The notes beneath the pieces were generated by a model. It saw only the letters and a program-made list of their open reading frames with translations, was not told the origin of the DNA and made no database searches. Below, piece by piece: positions 43,198 through 53,600 of a DNA stretch of 64,000 nucleotides. Every line of letters starts with the position of its first letter. The first letter of the stretch is position 1. This DNA comes from Prolixibacter denitrificans (GTDB taxonomy: Bacteria; Bacteroidota; Bacteroidia; Bacteroidales; Prolixibacteraceae): contig NZ_PYGC01000006.1 of NCBI RefSeq assembly GCF_003014495.1, positions 62,001 through 126,000 of the forward strand, read 5' to 3'. The translations under genes were made by a program, and so were the position numbers.

Positions 43198-44868
43198 TTA
43201 GAATAAGCCGGTAATATTTCCTTCGTTGTCGATATCGATATTTTCAGCGGCAGGTTTTGCCGGTAAACCGGGCATCCGCATAATGTTACCCGTAATCGGA
43301 ATAATAAAACCGGCGCCCGAGGCAATTTCAATATTGCGTACGGTTACCACGAAATCCTTTGGGCGGCCCAGCAATGCCGGGTTATCAGAGAGCGATTTTT
43401 GTGTTTTGGCGATGCAAACCGGCAATTTATCCAGTCCGAGCTTTTCAATCTTCTTCAAATCTTTTTTGGCCTGGCTGGAAAAATCGATGGCTTCGGCTCC
43501 GTAAATGCGCTTGGCAACGGTTTCTATCTTTTTCGGAACGTCCCATTTCCAATCGTACAGCGGTGTTATTTGATTGGCACATCGTTCGCATGTTCCTGCG
43601 ACAATATCAGCCAGTTCCAGTGCACCTTCTCCGCCTTTGGCCCATACATCGATGGGTGATACTTCTACGCCCATTGACTTGCATTTCTCCACAATCAAAT
43701 TGATTTCGGCATCTGTATCGGAAGTAAAACGGTTAATCGCTACCACCGGACAAGCTTTGAATTGCAGCATATTTTCGATGTGCTTTTCGAGGTTGGCAAA
43801 GCCTTTTTGCAATGCTTCCAGGTTTTCCTCTTTCAGCGAATCTAAAGGAGCGCCGCCGTGATATTTCAATGCACGTACGGTAGCAACCAAAACAACTGCC
43901 GAAGGTTGCAAGTCACCATAACGACATTTGATATCGATGAATTTTTCGGCACCTAAATCGAATCCGAAACCTGCTTCCGTTACCACATAATCCGAAAGGG
44001 AAAGTCCCATACGAGTGGCAATGATGGAGTTGGTTCCCTGCGCAATGTTGGCAAATGGTCCGCCGTGAATAATGGCCGGTGTGCCTTCGATGGTTTGTAC
44101 CAGATTGGGCTTGATCGCGTCTTTCAGTAATGCAGCCATAGCACCTTGCGCTTTCAGATCGCGGGCATAAATGGGCTCGCCGCTGTAGGTGAATCCAATG
44201 AAGATATTGCCAAGGCGCCTTTTCAAATCTTCAAAATTGTCAGCCAGACACAAAATGGCCATGATCTCGGAGGCCGCTGTGATATCGAAGCCGGTTTCCC
44301 TGGGAACTCCGGAAGTGGTGCCACCCAAACCCAGAACCAATTGTCGCAATGCCCGATCGTTCATGTCCATCACACGCTTCCATTCGACAGTACGTGGATC
44401 GATGCCCAACGAATATTGCTTGTTTTGCAGATTGTTATCGATTAACGCAGCCAGCAGATTGTGTGCTTTTTCAATCGCCGAAAAATCACCGGTGAAGTGC
44501 AGGTTAATGTCTTCCATAGGCAATACCTGCGACCAGCCTCCTCCCGTGGCTCCACCTTTGATACCGAAAACCGGTCCAAGAGATGGTTCACGCAAAACCA
44601 CCGTCGTTTGGTAATTGCGGCGATTCATGGCTTGTGAAAGCCCGATGGAAACAGTGGTCTTTCCTTCTCCGGCGGGCGTTGGAGAGATAGCTGAAACCAA
44701 AATCAGCTTGTGCTGCTTTACCTTTTCTTTGTCAATAAACCGAAGTGGAATTTTTGCCTTGTACTTCCCGTACAATTCCAGGTCGTCAAATCCGATGCCC
44801 AGCTTTTCAGCAATTGTTGTGATGGGCTTCATGTTCACGGAATGTGCAATTTCAATGTCGGTCTTCAT
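43198..44868 (-). CDS. fhs: Formate-tetrahydrofolate ligase
   Basis: 556 residues, the normal length. It makes 10-formyl-THF from formate, ATP and THF for one-carbon metabolism in the cytoplasm. Motifs are the ATP loop PTPAGEGKTTVSIGLSQAM, REPSLGPVFGIKGGATGGG, MNDRALRQLVLGLGG, FANIAQGTNSIIATR and VTEAGFGFDLGAEKF. It is a single gene with its own terminator; no acetogenesis genes lie nearby, so a biosynthetic role is the default. Confidence 0.96.
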   Translation of the reverse strand: MKTDIEIAHSVNMKPITTIAEKLGIGFDDLELYGKYKAKIPLRFIDKEKVKQHKLILVSAISPTPAGEGKTTVSIGLSQAMNRRNYQTTVVLREPSLGPVFGIKGGATGGGWSQVLPMEDINLHFTGDFSAIEKAHNLLAALIDNNLQNKQYSLGIDPRTVEWKRVMDMNDRALRQLVLGLGGTTSGVPRETGFDITAASEIMAILCLADNFEDLKRRLGNIFIGFTYSGEPIYARDLKAQGAMAALLKDAIKPNLVQTIEGTPAIIHGGPFANIAQGTNSIIATRMGLSLSDYVVTEAGFGFDLGAEKFIDIKCRYGDLQPSAVVLVATVRALKYHGGAPLDSLKEENLEALQKGFANLEKHIENMLQFKACPVVAINRFTSDTDAEINLIVEKCKSMGVEVSPIDVWAKGGEGALELADIVAGTCERCANQITPLYDWKWDVPKKIETVAKRIYGAEAIDFSSQAKKDLKKIEKLGLDKLPVCIAKTQKSLSDNPALLGRPKDFVVTVRNIEIASGAGFIIPITGNIMRMPGLPAKPAAENIDIDNEGNITGLF

Positions 44869-45048
44869 CTGAATTTCGTTCGTTTATGGTTTTTCCGGAT
44901 ACGCCGGTTCTTCAAGTTTACTTCATTGGTTATGGTAAGATTTAGGCATAGTACGAACTTAGCGAAAGAAACAGACGGAGACAATGTCATCTGTCAGCAA
45001 TTTTCCTGTGAAGAGAAGTCGGAGGGAATCTAAAATAGGATAGAGAGC

Positions 45049-45083
45049 AAAAAAAGAGAGGTAGTTATTTACCTCTCTTTTTT
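45049..45083 (-). terminator. Terminator of TrpB-like gene
   Basis: AAAAAGAGAGGTA and TACCTCTCTTTTT pair perfectly; on the minus strand the stem is followed by further T. It lies 6 bp after the stop codon. Confidence 0.88.
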
Positions 45084-45088
45084 CATAT

Positions 45089-46450
45089 TTATGGTTTGGG
45101 ATAGTCTTTCAAGAGATTGACCGTCTTGGCAATTTCTTCATCAGGCAATTCATAATCGGTCAACTGCCCATGTAGGTATTTATCGTAACCAATCAAATCC
45201 ATCAAACCGTGTCCGGAGAAGTTGAATACGATGGTTTTCTCTTTACCTTCTTCTTTTGCTTTCAACGCTTCACGAATGGTTGCTGCTATGGCGTGGTTTG
45301 TTTCCGGGGCGGGAATGATTCCTTCCGTTTTTGCGAACAGAACGCCGGCGTTGTAACACTCGTTTTGGTGGAGCGAAACGGGTTTCACTAAACCAGCCTC
45401 TACTGCTGCGCTAACCAGCGGTGCCATCCCGTGATAACGGAGTCCACCAGCATGAATAGGAGCGGGAATGAAAGTATGTCCGAGACTGTGCATCGGAAGG
45501 AGCGGAGTCATCTTGGCAATATCGCCGTGATCATAGAGGAATGGAGCTTTCGTCAGAGTCGGGCACGAAGCGGGTTCAGCTCCAATAATTTCGATATCAG
45601 CACCATTAATCTTGTCATTCACAAACGGAAAAGAAAGGCCGGCAAAGTTACTTCCACCGCCACAGCAACCAATTACCACATCCGGCTTTTTGATGCCGAC
45701 TTTGGCCAATTGCTTTTTGGTTTCCAAACCGATGATTGTCTGGTGAAGCATCACGTGGTTCAGCACTGAGCCCAGCGAATAGCGGGTTTCACCGGTTGGA
45801 TCGGTCACTGCCGCTTCGATGGCTTCCGAAATAGCAATTCCCAGACTTCCGGGCGTATCCGGATCGGACTCGAGGACAGCTCGACCGGCCGCTGTTTCCA
45901 TACTCGGACTGGGAATACATTTGCCGCCCCAGGTATTCATCATCATCTGCCGGAAAGGTTTTTGCTCGAAGCTCACCCGGACCATAAACACTTTGCATTC
46001 GAGTCCGAGTTGTGCACAGGCAAACGATAAGGCGCTTCCCCATTGGCCGGCACCAGTTTCCGTGGTAATGCGTTTGATGCCAAATTCTTTATTGTAATAT
46101 GCTTGGGCAATGGCTGTGTTGGGTTTATGACTTCCGGCAGGAGACACACTCTCGTTTTTGTAATAGATTTTGGCCGGAGTGCCGAGTGCTTTTTCCAAAG
46201 CGTAAGCTCTCACCAACGGGCTGGGACGCCAGATGGAAAGTAATTCAAGCACCTTTTCAGGAATATCAATCCAGCGCTGGGTGCTCACCTCCTGCTCAAT
46301 AATGTTCATCGGGAATACAGGCGCCAACATTTCGGGAGAGACCGGTTTCCCATCAGGACCAAGGGGAGGACGCATCTTCAGATCCGCGGCCAGGTTATAC
46401 CATTGTCGTGGCATTTCCGATTCATCGAGAAAGATTTTTTTTTGCAGCAT
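45089..46450 (-). CDS. trpB2: TrpB2-type tryptophan synthase beta-like enzyme
   Basis: 453 residues from ATG 46450 ([19 protein letters not shown]), the family's usual start; the 19 codons above are not conserved-looking. It belongs to the TrpB2 group: the early WYNLAADL and [26 protein letters not shown], and [23 protein letters not shown] with the PLP Lys. [17 protein letters not shown] and the phosphate loop [11 protein letters not shown] follow. No trpA is adjacent, which is usual for TrpB2. It synthesises tryptophan from indole and serine or phosphoserine, or salvages indole. It is a single gene. Confidence 0.93.
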   Translation of the reverse strand: MLQKKIFLDESEMPRQWYNLAADLKMRPPLGPDGKPVSPEMLAPVFPMNIIEQEVSTQRWIDIPEKVLELLSIWRPSPLVRAYALEKALGTPAKIYYKNESVSPAGSHKPNTAIAQAYYNKEFGIKRITTETGAGQWGSALSFACAQLGLECKVFMVRVSFEQKPFRQMMMNTWGGKCIPSPSMETAAGRAVLESDPDTPGSLGIAISEAIEAAVTDPTGETRYSLGSVLNHVMLHQTIIGLETKKQLAKVGIKKPDVVIGCCGGGSNFAGLSFPFVNDKINGADIEIIGAEPASCPTLTKAPFLYDHGDIAKMTPLLPMHSLGHTFIPAPIHAGGLRYHGMAPLVSAAVEAGLVKPVSLHQNECYNAGVLFAKTEGIIPAPETNHAIAATIREALKAKEEGKEKTIVFNFSGHGLMDLIGYDKYLHGQLTDYELPDEEIAKTVNLLKDYPKP

Positions 46451-46669
46451 AATAAATGGTTTAGAGGTAATTGCGTTGAGAGAAGCAAGAGGACTTTTCA
46501 TCAACAATTTTAAAGATACAACTCGGTAAGAATTTTCGCATCATAAAACATTTGTAATATGTCGAAAATGTATTTGTTCAAAAGTAAGAAAAATTGTGAA
46601 AAGTAAAAATCAGGGAATGAGAGGAGAAGAGCTATGCTGCAAAAATTCCTGATCGGGGTAGGAGGCCGG

Positions 46670-46708
46670 TAAAAAGAAAGTCGCATCAACGATGAACTGT
46701 GATGCGAC
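46670..46708 (-). terminator. Terminator of PatB-type C-S lyase gene
   Basis: GTCGCATCA (46680-46688) and TGATGCGAC (46700-46708) pair perfectly, followed on the minus strand by TTTCTTTTT. Confidence 0.82.
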
Positions 46709-46714
46709 CTGATT

Positions 46715-47896
46715 TTATTTTACTTCGAGGGAATTGAATGCATGTTTTATTTTTTCCAACGCGTGGAGAAGCAACTGTCGTGGAATTCCAATATTCATTC
46801 GCTGATAATATTCTCCACCCGGTCCGAAAGCCTTGCCGGGAGAAAGTCCCAGCCCGGCTTCACAGATGAGGCGCTCGCGAACATCTTCCGGCGGAAGCCC
46901 CGTTTGTGAAAATTCGATCCAGACCAGGAATGAAGCTTCTGCCTCCATGGGAATAATTTCAGGAAGGTTTTCTTTAAAGAAAGCATGAACGATGCGATGG
47001 TTTTCTTCGAGGTAGGAAATTAGCTCTTTTCGCCATGCTTCACCGTGTTGGTAAGCAGCCCGTGCCGCTTCGTAAGCCATAATATTTCCCCGGAAGAGAT
47101 GCAACGCATGCATCCGGTGGTTCAGCTTTTCGCGGATTTCGGAATTGGGAACGATAGCGGTAGCAGCGGATAATCCGGCAATGTTGAAGGTTTTGGTAGG
47201 CGAGATAAGTGTGATGCTATTCATTGCTGCTTCTTCTGAAACCGTGGCAAATGGTATATGTCGATAATCATTCAGCACTAGGTCGGCGTGAATTTCGTCT
47301 GAAATGACTAACACATTGTTTTCTGCAGCGATGGAAGCCAGCTCCTTCAATTCGTCTTTCGACCATACACGACCACCCGGATTATGGGGATTTGATAGAA
47401 TGAAAACATCGATGTTCTCTTTCAACTTTGTCCTCAGGTCATCCAAATCCATGTGGTACTTTCCTTTCTCCAGTTTCAGGTTACTGAAAACGACTTGTCG
47501 ATCGAGTTTCTGAGGAACATCGAAAAAAGGCGTATAAACCGGAGCGTGAACCAGAATATCTTTGCCCGGCTCGGAGAAAATCTCGAGCGCGAGTCCAATT
47601 GTTGGGACAACGCCGGGAACAAAGCTCATCCACTCACGGTCGACTTCCCAGTTGTGATGCGAGGCCTGCCATTCCCGGATGGTTTCAAAATAATCATCTC
47701 CCGGTAGGGTATAGCCGAAAACACCGTGATTGGAACGTTGGTGCAGTGCTTCAATAACCGGTTCCGGACTGCGAAATTCCATATCGGCCACCCAAAGAGG
47801 GATGACATCTTCGCGTCCGAAAAGCGCTTTGCGCCGGATGTACTTGATGGCGCCTGTTCCGGAGCGATCTACAATTTGGTCGAAGTTAGTTGTCAT
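46715..47896 (-). CDS. PatB/MalY-type cystathionine beta-lyase (fold-type I PLP)
   Basis: 393 residues, aminotransferase fold. Seen are the opening FDQIVDRSGTGAIKYIRRK, PLWVADMEFRSPEPVIEAL, HGVFGYTLPGDDYFETI, FVPGVVPTIGLAL and LSNPHNPGGRVWSKDEL. Further on come VISDEIHADLVL, the PLP Lys in LISPTKTFNIAGLSAA, and the Arg near YYQRMNIGIPRQLL. Family members cleave C-S bonds of cystathionine or cysteine conjugates. It lies upstream of the OsmC/thioredoxin genes but is separated from them by a terminator. Confidence 0.93.
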   Translation of the reverse strand: MTTNFDQIVDRSGTGAIKYIRRKALFGREDVIPLWVADMEFRSPEPVIEALHQRSNHGVFGYTLPGDDYFETIREWQASHHNWEVDREWMSFVPGVVPTIGLALEIFSEPGKDILVHAPVYTPFFDVPQKLDRQVVFSNLKLEKGKYHMDLDDLRTKLKENIDVFILSNPHNPGGRVWSKDELKELASIAAENNVLVISDEIHADLVLNDYRHIPFATVSEEAAMNSITLISPTKTFNIAGLSAATAIVPNSEIREKLNHRMHALHLFRGNIMAYEAARAAYQHGEAWRKELISYLEENHRIVHAFFKENLPEIIPMEAEASFLVWIEFSQTGLPPEDVRERLICEAGLGLSPGKAFGPGGEYYQRMNIGIPRQLLLHALEKIKHAFNSLEVK

Positions 47897-47912
47897 GGTA
47901 AGGGTTTAAATA

Positions 47913-47940
47913 AAAAAACCCCGAACCATACGGACCGGGG
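47913..47940 (-). terminator. Terminator of trxA-osmC operon
   Basis: CCCCG (47919-47923) pairs with CGGGG (47936-47940) with flanking A/T runs, giving poly-T on the minus strand. It sits between the OsmC stop (47960) and the start of the PatB-type gene (47896). Confidence 0.65.
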
Positions 47941-47959
47941 CGTGATTTTTCTGCAACAG

Positions 47960-48385
47960 TTATTTACTTTCCGGATTCACCTCGATAGATGATGTAATAG
48001 GAAGCGCTTTCCGGTAAATAGCGGAAACACCGCAATACCGATCCTGCGAAAGATTTACCGCTTTTTCAAGCTTTTCCATGGGTAAATCCTCGCCCCAGAA
48101 CTGATAAGTGATGTGCATACTGGTATAAACCTTCGGATGCTCTTCACCCAGTTCGCCTGATACTTTTACATCAAAATTATCGGGGGTAACCCGCATTTTC
48201 TTCAAAATGGAAATAACATCCATGGCGGTACAGCCAGCCAGGGCAGTCAGCATGAACGGTTTCGGACGAGGGCCACGGTCTTTGCCGCCCACTTTTTCGT
48301 CCGCGTCCAGCATGATTTTGTGCCCGTTGACTTCGGCTTCGAAAGCCATGTCTTCTTTCCAGGAAATTCCTACTTCATGCTTCAT
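47960..48385 (-). CDS. OsmC-family protein
   Basis: 141 residues, OsmC/Ohr fold. LGSVISL-type elements are replaced by family-typical KPFMLTALAGCTAMDVISILKKMR (first reactive Cys, after ALAGC) and LSQDRYCGVSAIYRKALPI (second Cys). Such proteins detoxify organic peroxides by a Cys pair, often with thioredoxin or lipoyl partners. The gene lies 17 bp after the thioredoxin gene in the same operon, which fits a thioredoxin-fed peroxidase. The MarR regulator gene is divergent from the operon. Confidence 0.9.
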   Translation of the reverse strand: MKHEVGISWKEDMAFEAEVNGHKIMLDADEKVGGKDRGPRPKPFMLTALAGCTAMDVISILKKMRVTPDNFDVKVSGELGEEHPKVYTSMHITYQFWGEDLPMEKLEKAVNLSQDRYCGVSAIYRKALPITSSIEVNPESK

Positions 48386-48402
48386 AAAATAGTGCTGCTT
48401 TT

Positions 48403-48771
48403 TTAGTTTGCCTGAACTTTAAGTACATCGCTGATAGCCTGAACGAAGGTGTCTTTAGGAAGTGCACCCATAGCCATCTGAGGTTGACCTTCAACCGGGA
48501 TGAACAGCAATGACGGAATGCTCTGAATACCGAACATCGCAGCCAGTTCGCGCTGGTCTTCCGTGTCTATTTTATAAATTTTCAGTTTTTCTTCGCCGTA
48601 CTCTTCCTGGAGTTCTTCCAGAATTGGAGCTACCATTTTACAAGGATTACACCAGTCAGCGTAGAAGTCGATAATTGCAGGCACGTTGCCTTCAAATTTC
48701 CAATCCTTGTTATTTTCGAAATCGAATACTTTTGATTTAAAAGTGTCTTTTGTCAAAAATTCTAATGCCAT
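48403..48771 (-). CDS. Thioredoxin with WCNPC active site
   Basis: 122 residues, thioredoxin fold with an N-terminal extension (about 1-27). The active site WCNPCK replaces the usual WCGPC. The cis-Pro loop is SIPSLLF (residue about 86), and FYADWC and DTEDQRELAAMFGI are typical of Bacteroides-type thioredoxins. No signal peptide, so cytoplasmic. It is the first gene of the trxA-osmC operon and divergent from marR. Confidence 0.92.
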   Translation of the reverse strand: MALEFLTKDTFKSKVFDFENNKDWKFEGNVPAIIDFYADWCNPCKMVAPILEELQEEYGEEKLKIYKIDTEDQRELAAMFGIQSIPSLLFIPVEGQPQMAMGALPKDTFVQAISDVLKVQAN

Positions 48772-48814
48772 GTTGTTTCTTTTTTTGTGGTTCTTAAATA
48801 TCGTTTATTAAATA

Positions 48815-48827
48815 TTGCCAATAGCAA
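48815..48827. promoter_or_regulatory. Candidate MarR operator 1
   Basis: TTGCCAATAGCAA, a 13-bp near-palindrome (one mismatch) in the trxA/marR divergent region. Its near-twin lies 72 bp away at 48887-48899, about seven helical turns. Confidence 0.55.
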
Positions 48828-48886
48828 AAGTTTCGGTGCAAAAATAATTAGTGATTTTGAAAAAACAAACTTTTCCGGGAAAAAAG

Positions 48887-48899
48887 TTGCTAATAGCAA
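48887..48899. promoter_or_regulatory. Candidate MarR operator 2
   Basis: TTGCTAATAGCAA, a perfect 13-bp palindrome with a central A. TATTTTTG at 48931-48938 is a -7 element match for the marR gene downstream, so the operator lies just upstream of that promoter. Confidence 0.6.
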
Positions 48900-48971
48900 A
48901 AAATGTGCTTGTAAATATTTGCTTTATTTGTATTTTTGTATCCGGAAAAGAATCGGAAAAATTGATATACA

Positions 48972-49391
48972 ATGGAGAACGGGAACGGAATCATGTTTAT
49001 GATCTATGAACTGAGGCGCAAATGTGCTTCGGTCGATCAGCGTTTAATGGACGATTTGGGACTTTCGCAATCGGAATTATTATTCTTTTCGGCACTGGAT
49101 AACTGCGAGAAAATCAGTAGTCCGGAGTTGGCGAAGAACATGGATCTTTCTCCATCGCGCGTCAGCCGGGTGGTGGACAAACTGGTGAACAATGGTTTTC
49201 TGATCCGGGAAATCGACCCGAATGATCGAAGAGCCATCACGTTAAACCTGACCGAAAAAGGAAAGAGCGTGAAGGAACAGATTGATACGGGACGGCAGGA
49301 GTGCGAAGCGCAGTTGATGGAAATTATGCCGGACACCGATATGAAGAAATTCAGCGAACTGGTCACGAAGATCGTAACTACTTTAAAATAG
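48972..49391 (+). CDS. MarR-family transcriptional regulator
   Basis: 139 residues, winged-helix dimer. The DNA-binding region is LAKNMDLSPSRVSRVVDKLVNNGFLIREIDPNDRRAITLNLTEKGKS (recognition helix and wing with the usual DxRxxxLxLT). N- and C-terminal helices form the dimer interface. Cys17 and Cys50-region residues could respond to oxidants. It is divergent from trxA-osmC with two matching palindromic operators between them, so it probably represses that operon, the same logic as OhrR. The ligand is unproven. Confidence 0.92.
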   Translation: MENGNGIMFMIYELRRKCASVDQRLMDDLGLSQSELLFFSALDNCEKISSPELAKNMDLSPSRVSRVVDKLVNNGFLIREIDPNDRRAITLNLTEKGKSVKEQIDTGRQECEAQLMEIMPDTDMKKFSELVTKIVTTLK

Positions 49392-49487
49392 AAAATTCCC
49401 CGCAGGCATGATGACCTGGGGGAATTCAACTATTTATCATTGATATCGCATCGATTCTCTATTTCTCTCCACGCAATTCTTTTTCGG

Positions 49488-50693
49488 TCATAGCTGGTAC
49501 CGCATTAAAACCGCCAGCGCACGATAATAATCATGCTCGGCGCTCAGAAAATTCTCGTAAGCACCGATATAATAGTTCATCTCGGTGACGTAATTGATGA
49601 TTGAGATTTGCCCCAACTGAAGCGATTTGTTTAGCAATTGTACGCTCGACATTTCTTCGAGCCCCGTCCGATAGTTTTCTACCGATTTCCGTAAAGATTT
49701 TACCTGACTGTATGCCCGTTCCAGTTCGAACCAGGCCTGTTTCAACTGGCCGGTGTATTGTGCTGCAGCCCATTCCTGTTGAGCTTTGGCTCGCTTCACA
49801 TTGTTCCTGTTCGACCATAAAGGAATGGAAATCCCCACTTTCGGACCACCATATTTTTCCCCCGGAACCGTTTCTGATTCATAACCTACCATGAGTTTGG
49901 GTAAGCCCTTTGCTCCGGCTAGTTTGCGGGCTTCCTCAGCAATACTTTTACCGGCTTTCGCCGAAAGAAGATCGGGTCGCAGACGGATAATGTCACAGAA
50001 TAATGAGTCTTTTCCCGGCAGGATTTCTTCCCGGTAGGAGAATTGATTTAACGCCGGTAACGAATCGCCACATAACCAAGTGAGTTTCGCCACCAATTGT
50101 CGCTCGTTTGCCTTAATGAGCGTTAGTTGATTTTCCAACTCAATTCGCTGGATTCGGGCTTTGTTCACTTCCAGAATCGTTGCTTCGCCTCGTTCCATTT
50201 TTCGGTTGAGCGATTCGTGGAGCTTCACCGTGTTTTGCACCCGGTCGGTTAAATAACGGTCGCGCTTTCGTTGATACACCAGTTCGTAGTACGTGAGCTG
50301 GGTTTCGAGCAATAGTTGTTGCCGGAAGTCGCGGTAATCCAACTCCGCCTTTTCCGATTGATTATCTGCCAGCTTATTTCGGTAATGGTACACCGAAGGG
50401 AAATCGAGGCTCTGGGTTGCGGAGAAAACTTTCTTATTGCCCAGCGCATCGGTATTTCCAGGCATAAAGCCAAATTCCACTTCCGGATCGGAAGGAGTCA
50501 GTCCCGTGCGGTACTCCCATTGTTTTGCCTCTTTCAGCTTCCGGCCAGCCTTCATACCTGGATTCGCCTTTTCGGCCGCCTGGAGAAGTTGTTGGAGCTC
50601 GTTTTGAGCCATTGCCGGACATGAAACCAAAATCATCGTAAAAAGGAGCAGGATTTTCATAGCACTTATCTTGTTCGTTCTTTCTATTCTCAT
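49488..50693 (-). CDS. TolC-type outer membrane efflux protein
   Basis: 401 residues. The start at 50693 overlaps the pump gene stop (ATGA), which supports coupling. A signal peptide core (MKILLLFTMILVSCPAMAQ) follows a short basic lead-in. Two OEP repeats with long helices and paired short strands follow (LLLETQLTYYELVYQRKRDRYLTDRV and WFELERAYSQVKSLRKSVENY). It is the outer membrane duct of the heavy-metal RND system encoded upstream, and the last gene of the operon. Confidence 0.92.
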   Translation of the reverse strand: MRIERTNKISAMKILLLFTMILVSCPAMAQNELQQLLQAAEKANPGMKAGRKLKEAKQWEYRTGLTPSDPEVEFGFMPGNTDALGNKKVFSATQSLDFPSVYHYRNKLADNQSEKAELDYRDFRQQLLLETQLTYYELVYQRKRDRYLTDRVQNTVKLHESLNRKMERGEATILEVNKARIQRIELENQLTLIKANERQLVAKLTWLCGDSLPALNQFSYREEILPGKDSLFCDIIRLRPDLLSAKAGKSIAEEARKLAGAKGLPKLMVGYESETVPGEKYGGPKVGISIPLWSNRNNVKRAKAQQEWAAAQYTGQLKQAWFELERAYSQVKSLRKSVENYRTGLEEMSSVQLLNKSLQLGQISIINYVTEMNYYIGAYENFLSAEHDYYRALAVLMRYQL

Positions 50694-53600
50694 CGTTTTT
50701 CCTCCTCTTTTATTTCTTTCCGGTTTAACCGGAAATAGACCACCGGTATCACAAATACGTTCAACAAGGTAGACGTGAGCAGACCGCCCAGAATGACAAT
50801 GGCCATTGGGCTTTGGATTTCGTTACCGGGAAGATCGCCGTTCACTGCTAAAGGAATTAGTGCCAAAGCGGCTGTCAGAGCTGTCATCAGAATCGGATTC
50901 AAACGGTCAGCCGATCCGCGAATGATACGTCGATAAAGCCCGACGCCTTCTTTCTTTAGTGCCTGGTAACGGGAAACCAGCAGAATACCGTTTCGGGTAG
51001 CGATACCAAACAACGTAATGAATCCGATGATAGCCGGAATGCTCATTACGCCTGACGTGAACGCAACAGCCATGACGCCGCCGATGAGCGCCAGCGGCAG
51101 ATTGAGCAGAATAACGCTGGTCACCTTCATATCTTTGAATTCCTGGTAAAGCAGCAGGTAGATAACCAGCAGCGCAAACAGCGACGCTAGCAGCAGCTTA
51201 CGTTGCGCGTCGGCTGCACTTTCAAACTGACCGCCATATTCTACGCGGTAGCCTTCCGGAAGAACAACGTCCTGTTCCACTTTATCGCGAATGTCCTTTA
51301 CCACCGAGTTCAGGTCGCGCCCGGCTACATTGCATGAAACGACCAGCTTGCGCTGTACATTCATCCGGTTAATGGTATTCGGGCCTGACTCGGAACGGAC
51401 ATCGGCCACGTAATACAACGGAACTTTGCGTCCATCGCCGGTATCGATAAGTGCATTCTTAATGGCTTCGATGTTTCCCCGGTGTTCATCGTCGAAACGG
51501 ATGACCAAATCAAATGAACGTTCTTTTTCAAACACATCGCCCATCTTTTCTCCGGCGAAAGCCACATCGACAAACTGGTTGAACTGTTTCATCGGGATGC
51601 CGTAACGGGCCAGCATTTCCCTTTTCGGGCGAATCCGGATTTGCGGAATTTCAATTTGCTGCTCCACAAATGGATCAGCTACACCGTCAATTCCTGTCAT
51701 CAGCGACTTGATGCGTTCGCCCAAATCGTGCATTTCCGGAAGACTGGTGCCGTAGATGCTGATGGCGATATCGGCCCGGGAACCGGAAAGCATATGATTG
51801 ATGCGGTGACTAATGGGCTGCCCGACTTCGATGGAGACGCCGGGAAGTGTATTCAGTTTTTGCCGGACTTCCGCCAGAAAAGCATTTCGTGAGCGTTTTC
51901 CCAGGTGAAAAGGTGCATCGATTTCTGAAACGTTAGCACCAAAAGCATGCTCAGCTAATTCAGCCCGTCCGGTGCGTCGTTCCGTCACCTGAATCTCGGG
52001 AACGGAAAGCAGCAACTCTTCTGCTTCTCTTCCAATTTTATCTGACTCGGCCAACGATATTCCCGGCATCGAAGCTACGTTGATGGTCAGTGTCCCTTCG
52101 TTAAAAGGAGGGAGGAAACTTCCGCCAAACTGCGAAAGGAAAATCAACGCGACAATGAAAAGAGCGACCGAAAGACCGATGGTGAGATTTTTGGCCCGCA
52201 TCACCTGGACCAGAGCTTTCCTATACCATTCAACGGTTTTGGTTTCGAGCCAGCTTCCTTTGCTGTGTTTTTTGAGACGTTTGCGGTTTACGAGCAACAA
52301 GCTGGAAAGAACAGGCGTAACCGTAATGGCCACAACCAGCGATGAAAACAGGGATATAATATAAGCAACACCCAACGGCCGCAGCATGCGACCTTCCATC
52401 CCGCTAAGGAAGAAGAGCGGAATAAACGCGACCATAATGATGAGAGTGGCATTCATGATAGAAGCCCGGATTTCGACCGAAGCTTCATAGATTACCTTGA
52501 GCGATTTGCGCCGTTTTTTCTTTGGTAACCGGGTATTTTCCCGCAAACGCTTATACACGTTTTCCACATCGATGATGGCATCGTCTACCAGCGATCCGAT
52601 AGCGATAGTCATCCCACCAAGTACCATGGTGTTGATGGTGTAGCCCATCAGTTTCATCACGATAACGGACATTAAAAGTGAAAGTGGAATGGCTGCCAAC
52701 GAAATAAGCGTCGTTCGGTAGTTCATCAGGAAGAGCGCCAGAATGATGGCTACGAAAATGGCACCTTCCATTAACGCGCGCTCCACGTTGCTGACCGATG
52801 TGTCGATAAAGGTTCGTTGCGAGAAGACGTCGGTGTGAATTTTGACATCCGGCGGCAATGTTTTTGCGATAGCCGCCAGTTCAGCATCGATGTTGTCACT
52901 CAACTCGCGGGTGTTAACATTGGGCTGTTTTGAAACCGTTAACACAACTGCTTTTCTCCCCTTGTAAGAACCATCTCCGATTTTTGGTGCCGCACCGATG
53001 CGTAATTCTGCTACATCTGAAAGCTTAACAGGGAACCCATTCGCTACCCGAATAACCGTGTTACCCAACTCATTCACTTCGTTGGAACGGCCAATTCCTC
53101 GTACAATGTAGTTGTTTCCGTATTCCTCGATGAAGCCGCCGGGCACATTATCGTTGTAACCGTTCAGCAGTTCGATCAGCTCATTGAAACGGATGCCATA
53201 ATAGCGTAGCTTTTCCGGGTTAACCAGAATTTGGTATTCTTTGTATTCACCGCCAATCGTGGTTACCTGGGCGACTCCACCAACGGAGAGAATTCGGGGT
53301 CGTACCTGCCAGTCAGCAAGTGTGCGCAGCTCCATGGGCGATGTTGAATCGGCAGTCATAGTAAAAACCATGATTTCGCCCATCAACGAAGACTGTGGTG
53401 CGAGAGTAGGGCTTCCAACGCCTTTCGGGAGTCGGTCGCTAATGGTCATCAGCTTTTCGGCAACTACCTGCCGGGCGTTGTAAACGTCCATGCCCCAGTC
53501 GAATTCGGCCCAAACAATGGAAAAGCCCATGGCCGATGACGAACGTACCCGTCGCAATCCGGTGGCTCCGTTAATGGCTGTTTCGATGGGAAAGGAGACC

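Noticed and set aside
45089-46450. Tryptophan biosynthesis operon
   Set aside because: No trpA or other trp genes are adjacent and the sequence is of the TrpB2 group, so only a stand-alone enzyme is supported.
49394-49426. Strong intrinsic terminator after marR
   Set aside because: AATTCCCC-CAGG pairs with CCTG-GGGGAATT with a bulge but is not followed by a T run; it may still slow transcription, so it is not listed.
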